NCBI GenBank assembly: GCA_020205615.1
Contig: CM035171.1
Span: 8,926,160 to 8,990,159 of the forward strand
DNA length: 64,000 nt
DNA from: Panax quinquefolius
Taxonomy: Eukaryota; Streptophyta; Magnoliopsida; Apiales; Araliaceae
Direction: 5' to 3'
A model generated the notes under the pieces. It ran no database searches. It was not told the DNA's origin and saw only the letters and a list, made by a program, of their open reading frames with translations. The translations under genes and the position numbers were made by a program. Below, piece by piece: positions 25,254-37,418 of this stretch (position 1 is its first letter; each line of letters starts with the position of its first letter).

Positions 25254-26481
25254 AGCGCTAGTGTTTGCCTGTTTGGACCATCGTTATTAGTTATTACTTC
25301 ATTTATTCTCTTTTCTTTTCTTTTTTTCTTGATTTAAATAGTCTCAAAAATTAACAATAATTTCCTTCGTTTAAAAAATTAAAAATTAAAGTAAAACATA
25401 CATATACACATCATATATTTTTATTTTCATATATAACATTTTAAAATATATTAATAATAATATAAAAATAGTTTCAGAAGTTTTTGTGATGTCCAAAGAA
25501 AAATATCAGAAAATAAACGAGTAATATATAATCTCTTTGTTTCACTTTGAATGATAATGTTAAAATTGTGGCATAAAATTCAAGACATTTTAAACTTTTT
25601 AAAAAGTCACTTTTAAATATCTATAATTTTAAAATTGATCTAATTAATTTAAAATTTAAAAATAATAAATTTTATATTTAATAATAATAATAATATTTAA
25701 ATAAAGAAAATCAAATGGTTTAGAGATAAATTAATTCAATTTAAAAAGTTACAAGTACATAATCCCGTTTTACTCACCACCTTTAGCGACGGACCGTGCG
25801 ACGGTTTAGTTCGTCACTATAGAACAGATAAATTCGATGCGTCGCTAAGACGGTTATACGTGACGGACCAAACTGTCGCTTGATCCGTCGCTAAAGGTGG
25901 TAAGATATGTTAAATAAAAGGATATGCACTTGATCCTTTCCGTCAACATACATACATACAAACAATAAACTTCATTTCTATGCTGCACACGCTTATGATT
26001 GTCAAAAGCAATAATTCATTTTAACTCGGACTGAAGACGCGATAACTTGTAATTAAATAAATAAGACGAAGCACCGAAGCAGCAATTATCTTCCTCCTCT
26101 TATTGTTAAATTACAACTCCAGAGTCCAGTCTCCGTGATAAGGTAGAGTTGTGCAAGCTGGCCTCTCCAACAAATGAATTGAGCAATAGCATATATTTAT
26201 TTGTTTGATGCAAAGAGACTTCAATACTGCCTTCTCATGGGAATTGGGAGGTGACTATTTTAGCTTTCTTTTGTTATGCCTAAATGTACAAATACTATGA
26301 ATCTAAAGTAGTAATGAACAGGAACTTCAATTATTGAATTGCCAAATTCTGTACAGTTAATTTTAAAAATACTGGTTAATAATAATAATAAATAAATAAA
26401 TGGACTAAACAATATACCTGGAAATTCAGTAAACCTTTCATCTCATAGTTTCACAATAGAGGTCAATTCAAACAGGTACTC
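25254..26481. other. AT-rich intergenic region with a fold-back repeat
   Basis: This 1.2-kb spacer lies between the TRZ2-like 5' end and the 3' end of the coiled-coil gene. It is AT-rich with no coding sequence. Its one clear structure is the inverted repeat at 25780-25902, listed separately. Homology with the right-end copy can be followed only to 25253, because that copy runs off the window. Confidence 0.5.
25780..25902. mobile_element. Small fold-back MITE
   Basis: CACCACCTTTAGCGACGGA at the left and TCCGTCGCTAAAGGTGGT at the right are inverted. The inner sequences (GCGACGGTTTAGT and ACCAAACTGTCGC) pair further inward, so almost the whole 120 bp can form a hairpin. I could not fix a target duplication, so the superfamily is left open; the GCGACGG words are common in plant CACTA-type and related MITEs. 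Confidence 0.7.
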
Positions 26482-29400
26482 TCAAGTTCTACCATCCACA
26501 TCAAACCCAGCCCCTGTCCAACCTGGCCCAGCAGATCCTCTACCCTTGGGTATTGCTCCAATTCCCTTTCCTCTTCCTTGGATTATATTTTTCTTCTTCC
26601 TTCCTTCCCCATCAACGTGAGGTTGTTGATTGTGGCCATTCACAACTGGAACGTTTTCCACATTTCCTTGATTGGAGAAATTTCCACTGGGAACTGATGC
26701 TGCAACAGGAGTTGTTGCTGTCTGTACAGGTACCGCTGGATTCCCATCCTAAAAATGATATCAAATTCAATGTTATAGCACTTTCTAATGTTTGTATATG
26801 GTGATGCACATTACAAGCAGCTGAAAATGTTAACAAATGCATTATCATTGAGACCCCCACTTGTGAAATGGATTGTGCATTCAGTTTGGCAGCAACACTA
26901 AGCAAATCATGTACAGTTTTTCTCTCCCAATATCACTAGTTCACTACAGCTTCAATAATATTCTACAATCAAGTATAGAGAGATATAGAAAGAGTCCAAA
27001 CTATGACTATTACAGAATTTATGGTTTCCATATTCTGCATTTAAGTGAATGGGTACTTTTTCACCAGCCAATCAAAGTAACAGTGGAAGGTATGCTATTT
27101 AATGAGCCGATAAACTATACTCTGGTTGATTTTCATATAAGATACACCAAATTTCAACTTGATTGTCTACTGTTTCCATGATTGCTTGCTTATATAAAAT
27201 TTTTTGTCAGCTAATGTAAACAAATGATTTTGATTTTGACTGGACATAAGTACAGTTACTCTTATGTGCTTCTAAAATCCTTTAATTAATTATCACTATA
27301 CCATTTTAATTATCACTATACCATTTCATCCGAGTATCTGCCTAAGTGTGTGTGCGAGTGCGAGTGCGAGTGTGTGTGTGTATACAATTTTGATAAATTA
27401 TGAAAAGGTCAGAAAATAGTTGGCCAACTTTGTTATCCAGAAATAATCTTACTATAGGTCCCAAGAGTTGTGAGACTATGTAGTGTCACTCTCTTTCAAT
27501 TCAAAGAGATCAACAGCTCTAGAAATACACACCAATTGGTCCATTTGCAAAGGATGCAAATGGATGCATTACAGATGAGGAAAAGTGTTTTCACCATTAA
27601 TTTATTACTTCCATAAATCCTTTCCTGGCACAGAAATAAGTATTCCAAGAAGATATGGAGCAAAGACGAAGGTTCAATAATTAAAGACAATATGATGGTA
27701 TATGCACTACCATACTGTGGAGCAACAAAGGTAAGAGATTGTTGGTGTGACATAATTAGATAATTTAACTTTATATCGAGTTTCAGAAAAGAATGCATCT
27801 GAGAAAACCTCTTTGAAGCTAGAATTCTTACACAGAATTCTCCTTACTTAATTATTTCACCCTTTATTCTGGAATCTAAATAGAAAGTTTGAGTGTGTTA
27901 TTTACATGCAAGAACTGAATGAGTCTTACATAAGGCACAGAGGTGGATGATCTGCTTGGATTTAAAGCCTCTAGTCTCCTTTTTAGTTCTTCCAGTCTTG
28001 CAAACTGAGCACTGCTGCTTTCTTGAACCTACGAAGGATAATTGTGTCAAAAGATATAAATTAAAGTTTAGCAAGACTTCTTGGGATTTCAAAACTACAT
28101 TATTGAAAATATATACCAGATGATTCAAGTCTTCGCACAGCTTCTGCTTGGTTGCTTCCTCATCCTTCACAGCCTTTGATGCTTCTTCCCATGCCTGCAA
28201 AGAAATCAAAACCTTCCATAATTCCAATAGATCAAAGAGTGAGATAATATCTGCTCTACCAACATAGTTTGAGTCTGAGAAGATCACCAAAAATTCAGAG
28301 ACTGAGAACATTATGACTCCAAGAAAGGATAGGACAAAAACTTGAAAAACATATATAGATTGAGAAGTTAAACGCCCCCAATACAGTACCAAAGTCTAGT
28401 TAACATGCATTTGTAAATGATAACAAATTTTTTATGATTCTTCACATAAGAAAAACATATTTCTATAATTTAGTTGTTTGGCTGACTAAAACTTAATTGA
28501 GCAGTTGATTTTCCTTCATGCTGCCACCAGGTTTGACAAGAAACCTCAAATCTTTTGCCCAGATCAATGAGAAACATCTCTAGATTACACTATAGTTCTT
28601 ACCGTTCCTTTCACACCAACAGAATGGTGGGTTTGGTGTGGGTTTTTTTATTTGGGTGGGTGGGTGGGTGGGTGGGGGGGAGTGCTTAATATCTTATGGT
28701 GTTTTCACATCATGAAAAAAGTGTAAAGTAAATGTGTATCACATGCTTCAACAAGAAACTATAAACAAACCTATAACAAAGTTTTTGTTTTCAGTTGGCT
28801 TTTGAATACAAAAAACAAGAAAAAGAAACTAACTTTCAGTATAAAGTTTAAAGGATCAAACAGTCGAATAGCTGCAGTGATTGACTGAACATAACAGTAT
28901 AATCCCATTTACTTCAACAAGACTCCAAGCAAATACAACATAAAAACGCTAAACATGTTGCCAATGCTAATTAAAACTCAAAAGCTGAAGCATTTTATAT
29001 GTTCAGGAAGCACAATTACAAAGACAAGAAGAAGTATAATATGAAGTTTGTTCCATCATCCATGATGATTGGAATGAATGCTCTAGATATTAGACAAGTA
29101 CCCTTGAGTCTATTGAAAGAGACAAACCTTCCGTGCTTGTTCTTCCTTCAGCTTAGCTAGACGAATTTTTTCGGTTGACATTTCGATTATCTTTCTCATG
29201 TGTTCAAGTGCTGAAGGTGTATTCCATGCATTATTAGCAAATAAAAGTATCACAAAATTTCAAATTTAGGAAGAACTTGTTTTGACGATATACTAACCAG
29301 CTTTCTTTGGTCCAGCGGTAAGTTTCATCTCCAAATTAAGATTTGTAAGCTCTTTTTCAACATCACGGATTTTCGAATAATTTTCTTCAATATATCTGAG

Positions 29401-31008
29401 AGGAAGTATCAAAAGAAGATCAGTTAAAACACCAGGTAAAGGTTAAAAGGTTTTCACATTAGAGACAAAGAACTATATTCACTAGAAAGGAAGTTAGAAA
29501 CCATTACAGTAGTAAATATATTTCCAAGTCCTAATAAGCACAAGTAGATGCCAAGAATGAAGATCTAAGTAGAGAATGTTGTAGATCAAACTGATCAGCT
29601 AATTAACCTACCCAAACTGGAAGCCTGAGTTTAAGCGCCATAGGTCATGTTTGTTTGCAAGGATTATAATCCTGCATGGATTATAATCCCAAGACTATTA
29701 AATCCTAGAATTAAATAATCTTAGACACATGTTTGTTTTTAATTAGATTATATGTGACTTAAAATAATCTCATGTTATGTTTGTTTTGTCTAAGATTATT
29801 TAAAGGATTGGATAAAAACTTACCGTTTGGACTATTATACTAATAACAAAGATATCATATTCTCATTAGTTTGAGTATAAATGGATAAAATAGGATACAT
29901 CGGTCATTTTAAACAAAGATAAAGGTTAATTTTGTCCACAAAATTTTAGTCCCAAATGGTAGGGATTATAATACCGGGTTGGACATGGTATTAATTAGTC
30001 TCCCCTTTCAAGGACATTTTATTATCATGGAGTAATAGTCCCAAGTTTATTTTTTAAAATAAAAGAGATTTGGGATTAATAGTCCAATACCAATTGTTAT
30101 CCTTGCAAACAAACATGGTCATAAGGTAGATGGATATAGAGAGGAGGGATTGAAATCAACAATCTGCACTCTCGAATTCAAGCAACCTGTAGTGCCTCAC
30201 ATGATGAGGTGCTAGCAACCGAGCCTCAAGTAAATTAAAACCGTTTGTGCAGCATCTAAAAGCAATTACCTTCAGACAGTTTCATAAAACTTAATCTGTC
30301 GGGACTGCAAAGGGCAAATAAACCCAATAAATGTCAAGCAGCATTAAGATTTTCAATTCATAATAGTAAGATTTGATGACTCAACTGTAGATTACTAACA
30401 AACCAGATGAATCCTGATCATAAGTATAAGACTCTAAATTAGAGCTTTCTCAGTTTCTCTTAGTCCATTATCCCCTTTCTACAGTCATTGACGAACAAGC
30501 AGATTACATAAAAGGTTGTTAACTGCTTTCAGCTTCTTCAAAGAGAAAATTAATTTACCAACCAAATTTAGATAAGGTAATAAACTAGGCTAAGATTCAA
30601 TTCTTCTACATTTTCACAGCCAAAAAATAATAATAATATGATCAATTTAAAATTTGAAGAGAAAGCAACCTTCAAATTCAATATAGCAATGAGACAAGGA
30701 CACATAAGAAGAATTGAAACATAAGTTAATTCAGAAGAATGAAGGTAACAACAGATCCAATGTAAAACAAACGGAACGTACTTTCTCAACTGAAGTTGTT
30801 CTTCCTCAATTATGTGAAACAAAACAGCAAAACCTAATCAATGAAAATTCAGGGGAACACAGCACAAAACACACACTACTTGAGAGGGAGAGAGGGGGGG
30901 GACCTTTTCGGTGTAGGAGATGACAGAAGATTCCCTGGGAAGACCGTCCGGTCCGATCTCAGGAAGTAGAGAAGGCCTCCCATTGTTATTGGCATTGCTG
31001 GTGGCCAT
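26482..31008 (-). CDS. Coiled-coil protein with Gly/Arg-rich tail, function unknown, seven exons
   Basis: Exons on the minus strand are 31008-30904, 30813-30782, 29395-29298, 29210-29128, 28194-28117, 28028-27930 and 26748-26482. They sum to 762 nt, in frame throughout, and give 253 residues. The start ATG opens MATSNANNNGRPSLLPEIGP. Residues 36 to about 165 are almost continuous charged heptads (EEEQLQLRKYIEENYSKIRD, KLKEEQARKAWEEASKAVKD, ARLEELKRRLEALNP), predicted coiled coil. The last 35 residues are basic and Gly-rich (IIQGRGKGIGAIPKGRGSAG, then WTGAGFDVDGRT), which could bind RNA or DNA. There is no signal peptide or membrane segment. Homologues look plant-wide to me, but I cannot attach a family name. 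Oddity: exon 2 is preceded by TTTCAC rather than an AG acceptor. Confidence 0.82.
28650..28681. repeat. (GGGT)n microsatellite with G-run
   Basis: About five GGGT units followed by a run of G, on the plus strand within an intron of the minus-strand coiled-coil gene. The repeated G-tracts could form a G-quadruplex on the non-template strand; that is inference. Confidence 0.8.
29643..30120. mobile_element. 478-bp MITE in coiled-coil gene intron 2
   Basis: The ends GGTCATGTTTGTTTGCAAGG and its near-perfect inverse (CCTTGCAAACAAACATGGTC) flank an AT-rich interior. ATA occurs on both sides (29640-29642 and 30121-30123). The CATGTTTGTTTGC terminus resembles PIF/Harbinger (Tourist-like) MITEs, whose usual target is TWA, so the family call is tentative. 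It holds no coding sequence. Confidence 0.75.
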
Positions 31009-31477
31009 TTTAAACAGATCTCCTCTCTTTTGTAATCGATCGACCAGCACACTCTATTTAAATAGCTATCCGGAGATCTTACAAGGAAAGCATATTGCGC
31101 AATTATTTGCTCTCCACTTGAAACTCCGGCGAGAGGTAAAGGGAAGTATTCTGTGGCCGTGAAATCTGTTTTATTTAACAGTCCGTCAGATATAATGGAC
31201 TTTCCATTCCCTAATTCTTCACATGCCGTTGGCGTTGGTGGAGGAACGAGGATAATTGATCTGGGTGTCAAATTACCTGACTGCCACTAATCCTACTTAT
31301 TCTGACTTTTGATAAATTAACGCATTATAATTCAGTTGGTTACTATTGTTCTTACAACCACCATTCCAGTTTCAGAATGACAGCTCATGTTACAATTTTG
31401 GTACATTTCCCCCCTCAACTTATAACGTTGTGTTAACTATTGGTTTTTTTCGAGGCAGGCTGGTCCACCTAATACTA

Positions 31478-31735
31478 CTTCCGTTGTTAAAAATTATCGT
31501 TTTAGAAAAAAAAAATTATTCTAATTTATTTATGTTTTATAATTTTTTAAAAGAATAAATTATTTATTTTTTTATATCACCTCTACCTTCTCTTATTGTC
31601 CTAATAAATTGTCTCTCTTGTATTAATAGTTTTCAATTTCCCATAAAGGGGTAATGATGAAATTTTAAACAAATTTTAATGACTTTCTTAATTAATATGC
31701 AAAAATCTTAAACGACGATCTTTTAAGAACGGAGG
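31478..31735. mobile_element. Stowaway-like (Tc1/mariner) MITE
   Basis: The left end CTTCCGTTGTTAAAAA and the right end (opposite strand) CCTCCGTTCTTAAAAG are inverted, flanked by TA on both sides (31476-31477 and 31736-31737). The CTCCCTCCGT-type terminus and TA target are typical of Stowaway elements. Length is about 258 bp, with an AT-rich core and no gene. Confidence 0.7.
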
Positions 31736-31737
31736 TA

Positions 31738-32384
31738 TCAATAATACAGGGAAATGAGGCATTAACATTATGTTAAATGGTGTTTAATTACATCTTAATG
31801 CATCTTAACAATCAACCTCTTAATGTCTCTTAAGAGCCCACATTTGTATTAAAAGATCTAGTTAAGACTTATGCTTTTCCTATTACAATTCAAATATGTA
31901 ATTTTTGTGGGAGTTACGATGACATTTCAATTCAAATTAGGATTCTTTGCCAACTTATTTTGTATTGCACTAATATCTGGTTGCAATAGGATACAAGGAA
32001 AAGGCCAAAACAAAAAGGAGCAACTCTGGGAGGATACAAGGAAAGGCCAAAAACAAAAAGGAGCAACTCTTGAAAGTGTTCAATGGCCTATCCCTATGTA
32101 ATTTATCGAGACATCAAGTATAGGAAAGTTGCTATGTATTATTATCACCATTATTATTATAAATATATATAAGCCGAAAAGATTGATTATTCGTGTATTT
32201 CTGTGTCTCGATCTTGACATCTATATAATAATATCCTTTCTTGCTCTATCCCTCGTCCTGTGGAATGAATGAATTGACTAATCAAAGCAACCGATATGGC
32301 GTAGAACGAAAGGAAATGCAGCAGAGATCCATTATTACAAGCACATAAAAGGCTGTCCCATATTCTCTTTTTCCCAGCTTTTTC
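31738..32384. other. Intergenic sequence 3' of the fructokinase exon
   Basis: This 0.65-kb stretch contains the likely 3' UTR of the minus-strand fructokinase and a short direct duplication near 31985-32070 (an AAGGAGCAACTCT-containing unit twice). I see no gene in it. Confidence 0.5.
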
Positions 32385-32519
32385 TCATCCAGGAATTTTT
32401 GTTAAGATTCGGATGACTGCCTCTTTTGTGGGCATGGCAGGGATTGCTCCTTTCTCTGTTACGGTGAGGGCACCACAGGCATTTGCAAAAAGAAGAGCTT
32501 CTCTTAGTTTCTTCTCATC
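32385..32519 (-). CDS. Fructokinase (pfkB family), last exon only
   Basis: A 135-nt exon after a GGCAG acceptor encodes [18 protein letters not shown], then [15 protein letters not shown], and ends at a TGA at 32385-32387. The FANACGA and KGAIPA(L/M)PT strings are the conserved C-terminus of plant fructokinases, which phosphorylate fructose to fructose-6-phosphate in the cytosol or plastid. The rest of the gene is not in the window next to it: a 12.9-kb retrotransposon starts 55 bp upstream of this exon, and I could not find the preceding exon (with the GAGD anion-hole motif) convincingly in 45.5-47.4 kb. Whether the gene is intact with a very long intron or cut off cannot be decided here. 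Confidence 0.8.
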   Translation of the reverse strand, partial: DEKKLREALLFANACGALTVTEKGAIPAMPTKEAVIRILTKIPG

Positions 32520-32574
32520 CTGCCAACAAATCACGTGCCACCCACTAACGCCAAGATATAAACAGTAACACGTG

Positions 32575-33243
32575 TGTTAACGCCAAGATCTTCTGCCACG
32601 TCCCAATCACGTAAGACAGCGCGATCTCGCGCGAAAGAACACGATAAATACCTCGAAAGCTTGACGGTACATTACATGTTGGGGATAAATTTCGGCGTGA
32701 GAGTCGAAGAAGCGATGTTCACGCTGAGGTTATCAAAATGGAGGATCTAACGCCAGTGTATTGAGAGAGATGATAATAATTCTTAAGTGTATATGTGATT
32801 ATGAATGGTAAAATGTGTGTACATACATCTTTGTGAAGACTTCTCAAGTTTATACTCTCTTTCTGAATGGAATCTGTACACCCACCTTCACACCGACACA
32901 CCCCTTGATCGATGGGTTTCTACTGGATCGCGTATAGTTTTATCCCTCGCTTTTGGTCATTGTTTCTATCGTACCGATTATAATCCCATCTACATTAATG
33001 CATGGCAGGTTCTCTAGTCAACCGTCATGCTTTTTCATCATTACAAGTCAAAATAATAGATATTAAAATGTCAAAGGATCGATCCAACGGAGCGAAATGA
33101 AGGTCTTGTAAGTCAAAATGGAAATAATAGGATAACTGAGAACAATGACTTTCGTGGTTCAATAATAAAGGCCCGATAGATTAATTAAATGAGTAAATCC
33201 GATCTCTGCAGGCCAATGAGAAAAAATATCATTTGACCCAACA
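32575..33243 (-). repeat. 3' LTR of the Tat element
   Basis: Pairs with 44826-45496 over its full length. The two differ by many substitutions and small indels, so the insertion is not recent, or the sequence has local errors. The polypurine tract lies at about 33244-33260. Confidence 0.85.
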
Positions 33244-33596
33244 TTGCCCCCTAGTTTTTTGTTGAGCAGAATGTTTAATAGAAAACTATAAATGATCCAT
33301 GATATTTTATGAAGATCCATAATAAGTAATTGAAATATACCGGTTATTGTTCACGAAATGAAATGAAAGGAGATCAAAGGCCCAAATTAGAAAGGCCTTG
33401 TTTATTAAATATCTGGACCGAGGGCAGGACGCTTCCCATTCAAATTCCAAATCATTACTAACATTTAATGTACCGACCTTGAACACCGTATGGCACAAGA
33501 TATAAAGGATAACTTTATCAAATTTGGCAGCTTTTACTGTTTCATTTGAAATTGAGCGCTTCCGAACTTTTCGATCTTCTCTCAAAACCGTCACAA

Positions 33597-36034
33597 ATGG
33601 CTTCCCAAAACTCGAACAAAGTTCCCTAATCTGGTAACACCGATCACAAGTGGTTCCACACTAAACCACAACCTCGTGAAGGAACCATGCGTAAACCCCA
33701 AACTAAAACTCCAAAAACCCCTCCGAATACTACACAGAGTGCAGATAATCTTTTGCGATGCCAACATTCCTTCTATCGTGACTAAATTTGAACTAAAGAG
33801 GGTTCGATCTGGTACCATATTAGGATACCACGCAATCGTGGTACCCAGATCCGGTGAAAAGATGTACCAACTAGGAAGGTTGAATGGTACCCATCCTGAA
33901 AAGATGACCTTATTGGAGAAGGGGTTTTTCCCCTGCACATTTTATAGTGACCATCATCTGGGGTTCACAGGTGTGGGGGTTCTCTAGTTGGTACCAAACT
34001 CCTACATTCACATTTCGGCCTTTGTGGCTTTCGCGCGAAGAGTTGGGCGTCGAGCCTCCTCGACTTCTTCTTCTTTACACAAATAGTACAATCCAGGAGA
34101 AAGGGTTCAAGGCCCTAAAGAAACATTCTCAGAAAGTCCGGAGAAAAGTTCGAGAGACGCGTTCACCGGTGAACACTCCTTGAGCAATAGGGATGGCATG
34201 AGAAGTGGTTCTACGTCAAAGGTCCCAAGATTTCTTCTCTCGAATCGGGCAATCGATAAAAAGACGAAAAGATCTTTCTTGACTTCGGAGACATTTCAAG
34301 AACGGAAGTGGAAATGATGGAACTTTTCGACAATTTCCCCGAGGAGAGTGGAAATATGGACTCTCTAAGAAGGTGCATGGTTATATGACCATAAGTGTGA
34401 GTATTGGTTTATTTCATATATATAAATTTTGAAAAAAGTTTTATGATGTGTAATTAAACATAGGATTGCTTGTTTTTTGCAAGATCTCGATCGACGCCAT
34501 CGAGCTCCTAGAAATAAAGGAGTTCAAGATTTTTGTCCGAAGTCTTGAAGCTATTGAGAATCTACCAACAAGCCACTCCCATTTGAGCAAACCCCAGATT
34601 TCGTAAATTCATACGGATGAATTTCAAGCGTAAGAAGAGAGGTCAAGAGGTTCTTGTATCGAAGAGACCCTTCATCCTCGTCGGAAAGAAGGAAACCACC
34701 AGAAAACCTGTGTCAAGCATCTCTTGTTACTCCTTAGAATCCACACCCCGTAAATGCAAAAGAGGCAACCCCACACCTATTCCTCAACGAGGGAGAGGTT
34801 TACTCGATCGTCTGAAGAAGTGTCCTTAGATCAAAAATTACTCAAAAAACTAAAATAAAATTACCCTCTAGCTCGCTTAGAAGAACTCGGGGTGCCTCGG
34901 TCTTGATCCATCCCACCTTCCGTGCTCAGAAATACAGATTGACGAAGACGGTGACCAGACGAAGGATTCCAACGCTATCCAGAAGAGAGGAAGCGACTCG
35001 ATAGCCATCCGAGTTCTACCTCAACACCTCAACACCAAGGACCCACCCCAATAGATCCCTCCATTGAAACCATACACGCGGACCCTACCCCTCCCGAGCA
35101 GCCAAAATCTCTCCGAAAGGCCAAGACTTTCCACCGAACGACCCGGTCCTTGGTCGGGGTTTACCATGCCGAGGTGGGATCTCCGACCTTGTGGCCTAGG
35201 TTCAATGCCAATTCCCCTTCAACCTCTTGAGCTTTTCGTTGAACAACGGCGACCACCGGTTCAAATGATCACAGAGAGACTAAATCGCTTCGATGAGGGA
35301 TGATCTATTCGCTAAGGTAAATAATAATTTCTTTTCTTCTATATCTCTGTTCTCCTTTGGATATTTGAACGTTGACTTAAATATTTTGAAAATACAGAAG
35401 TAATCGTCGTCTTGGACGATTGCGTCAGAGACACATAAACGGGGAAGCGAGGAGGATTTCATGAGGCGAGGAGATAAACGTCTTTGAAATCATCCTTGGA
35501 TCGAGAGAAGGCGGTCGTAAAGATGTTTTTTCATACCATCAACGGTCTTCAAACAGAATTAGATCGGGCTAGGATGGATTTGAAGACATCTGACGACGAG
35601 TTAAGGGCCACGAGGGATGGGTTGGCTGCGTCCGAAGCCAGCCAACAAGCTTTGACTGATATGAATGCTGGTTTGGTCGAAGAAAACCTACTCTCAAGGC
35701 AAAAATGAGGAGTTTTCTTCAATACCTAAGAAGCTTGCTATATCTGACTTGGTGAGGTGAGGCGAAGGCCGGTGACGAAGAACGAAGGCATAAGGCCAAA
35801 CGTCACAAACTTCGCCACAAAATAAAGGATCTTGAAGGACGGGGCCCTCTCCTGACTGAAGAGATCCGGAAGCAGATTCAGGCGGACTACAGGAATTCGG
35901 ACGAACTTAATGCCGAAATCCTGAAGGTATATTCGGAGGGGTACGAAGATTGCCGAGAGCGAGGAAAAGAGAAGCTATCGGCTGCTCAGTTGGACCCGGC
36001 ATTGCTCAACTCCGATGATGAAGGTGGGGCCTGA
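33597..36034 (+). pseudogene. Antisense gene of the Tat element, between pol and 3' LTR
   Basis: On the strand opposite gag-pol, an ATG at 33597 opens MASQNSNKVP. Open segments follow at 33676-33987, 34617-34829, 35064-35303 and 35484-35708. The last coding piece ends LLNSDDEGGA with a TGA at 36032-36034. The C-terminal part is a strong coiled coil (NGLQTELDRARMDLKTSDDE). There are intron-like signals: GTGAGTATT near 34396 with TTTTTGCAAG near 34484, and GTAAATAA at 35317 with AAATACAG near 35398. Frameshifts interrupt it. Known Tat-lineage elements carry such lineage-specific antisense genes of unknown role. This is a degraded example. Confidence 0.6.
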
Positions 36035-36480
36035 ATGTTCGATCTGTTTTTTTATCTATGTAAAAATTTAACTACTTTAAAGTGTCTCGTATTTATGGGA
36101 TTTGGTTTATTATTAACTTGAATGAATGAATGTTTTATTTTATTGATGAATTTTTAACTGTATTGATCATGACTTCTGTTTCGATTAATTTTTTGTCAAT
36201 AATTCAGTATCAATAAACTAATCCCGACTAGTGAATCGGATATGGAATATAACGGTTAATTTATGAAATGAAGTAAATTGAATTTTTTTTTGACAGATTC
36301 AACTTAATCTGAATTAAATGAATGAACTCAACATTTAAACAAAATAAAGTAATATATGCTCATCGACACCGGAAGTGAGAGATCATATATGTGAGGTGAA
36401 CTTAAGCCGATCCTCCTTGCACCATCGAAATCTTGCTTACCTCTCGGGGTAGAACAAATATATAAGGACCAAGATATAAG

Positions 36481-36775
36481 GATCAATAGTGACCATTGAT
36501 TTACCATCCTGGTAAAATCAATATAGGATCATAAGGACCTTTATGGGTACGCCATCGAATGGCAATGAGTCCTACCATACCTCCTTACACCATTGTGACC
36601 TTAGGACAAATAGGACCGGGATCGATAGTGACCATTGATTTACCACCCAAGTAAAATCAATATAGGATCATAAGGACCTTTATGAAATTTGCATCGAATG
36701 GATGGCATTGAGTTCTACCATACCTCCTTACACCATTGTGACCTTAGGACAAATAGGACCGGGATCGATAGTGAA
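36481..36775. repeat. About 140-bp tandem repeat, two units plus a start of a third
   Basis: Units begin GATCAATAGTGACCATTG (36481), GATCGATAGTGACCATTG (36620) and GATCGATAGTG (36763). They are close to identical over most of their length. They sit in the Tat element between the antisense gene and the integrase remnant. Confidence 0.85.
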
Positions 36776-36829
36776 AAAGTGACTTTTTATTGATAATGAA
36801 CAATCGTGTCTGCACTTAGATAAACCGAC

Positions 36830-37410
36830 TTAATCTTTATTGAAAATATTCCAAGCCTCACCAAAGATGCCAAGTATTCTTGATCTGGAACCATCTAGTG
36901 TCTTTAACCGAATAAGTACACGGCTTTGGTACTTTGATCACTTCATCTGGACCTTCCCAGTTCGACATTAGCTTTCCTGTGTTTTGAGGCGTGAGCTTTT
37001 TTCTTTCAAAGACGAAGTCTCTACTTGTCGACCTAACCTTTAGCTTTAATGACGGTCCCAATATATATCCCCCCCATAAATGAAGAAGGTATAGGAGATA
37101 AAATCGAGTATAGCTCTTCCGTGTATTGATAATGGGATCGGATTATCGAGTGGCATTTTCACATTTCTTGGCGTATTTTGTAGCTTTTTGAAAATTGTGA
37201 GGCCAATAGTATCCTTGTCAAGTACTTTTTATGAGCCAAAGACTTGGCGACCATATGATCACGCAGAATACCTTCGTGAACCTCCCAAGAGCATACTACC
37301 GGCCGGACGGAACCAAACATTTCAACAATGGTGAGGAAAAAGCCAATCGATAGAGATCCCCATCAATAAGAATAAAATTGGCACTCTTGTACTTAATCTT
37401 CTTTCACAAA
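36830..37410 (-). pseudogene. Tat integrase remnant lacking the catalytic core
   Basis: At 36858-37061 the minus strand encodes GKLMSNWEGPDEVIKVPKPC, the C-terminal domain of Tat integrases. At about 37150-37400 there are frame-broken pieces of the N-terminal H2C2-type zinc-binding region (FILIDGDLYRLAF). The D,D-35-E core, normally some 250-300 residues between them, is missing; only about 100 bp separate the two. The element cannot supply its own integrase. Confidence 0.65.
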
Positions 37411-37418
37411 GATCTCGA

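Noticed and set aside
28640..28690. Telomere-like or regulatory G-rich tract
   Set aside because: It is a simple GGGT microsatellite, not the plant telomere unit.
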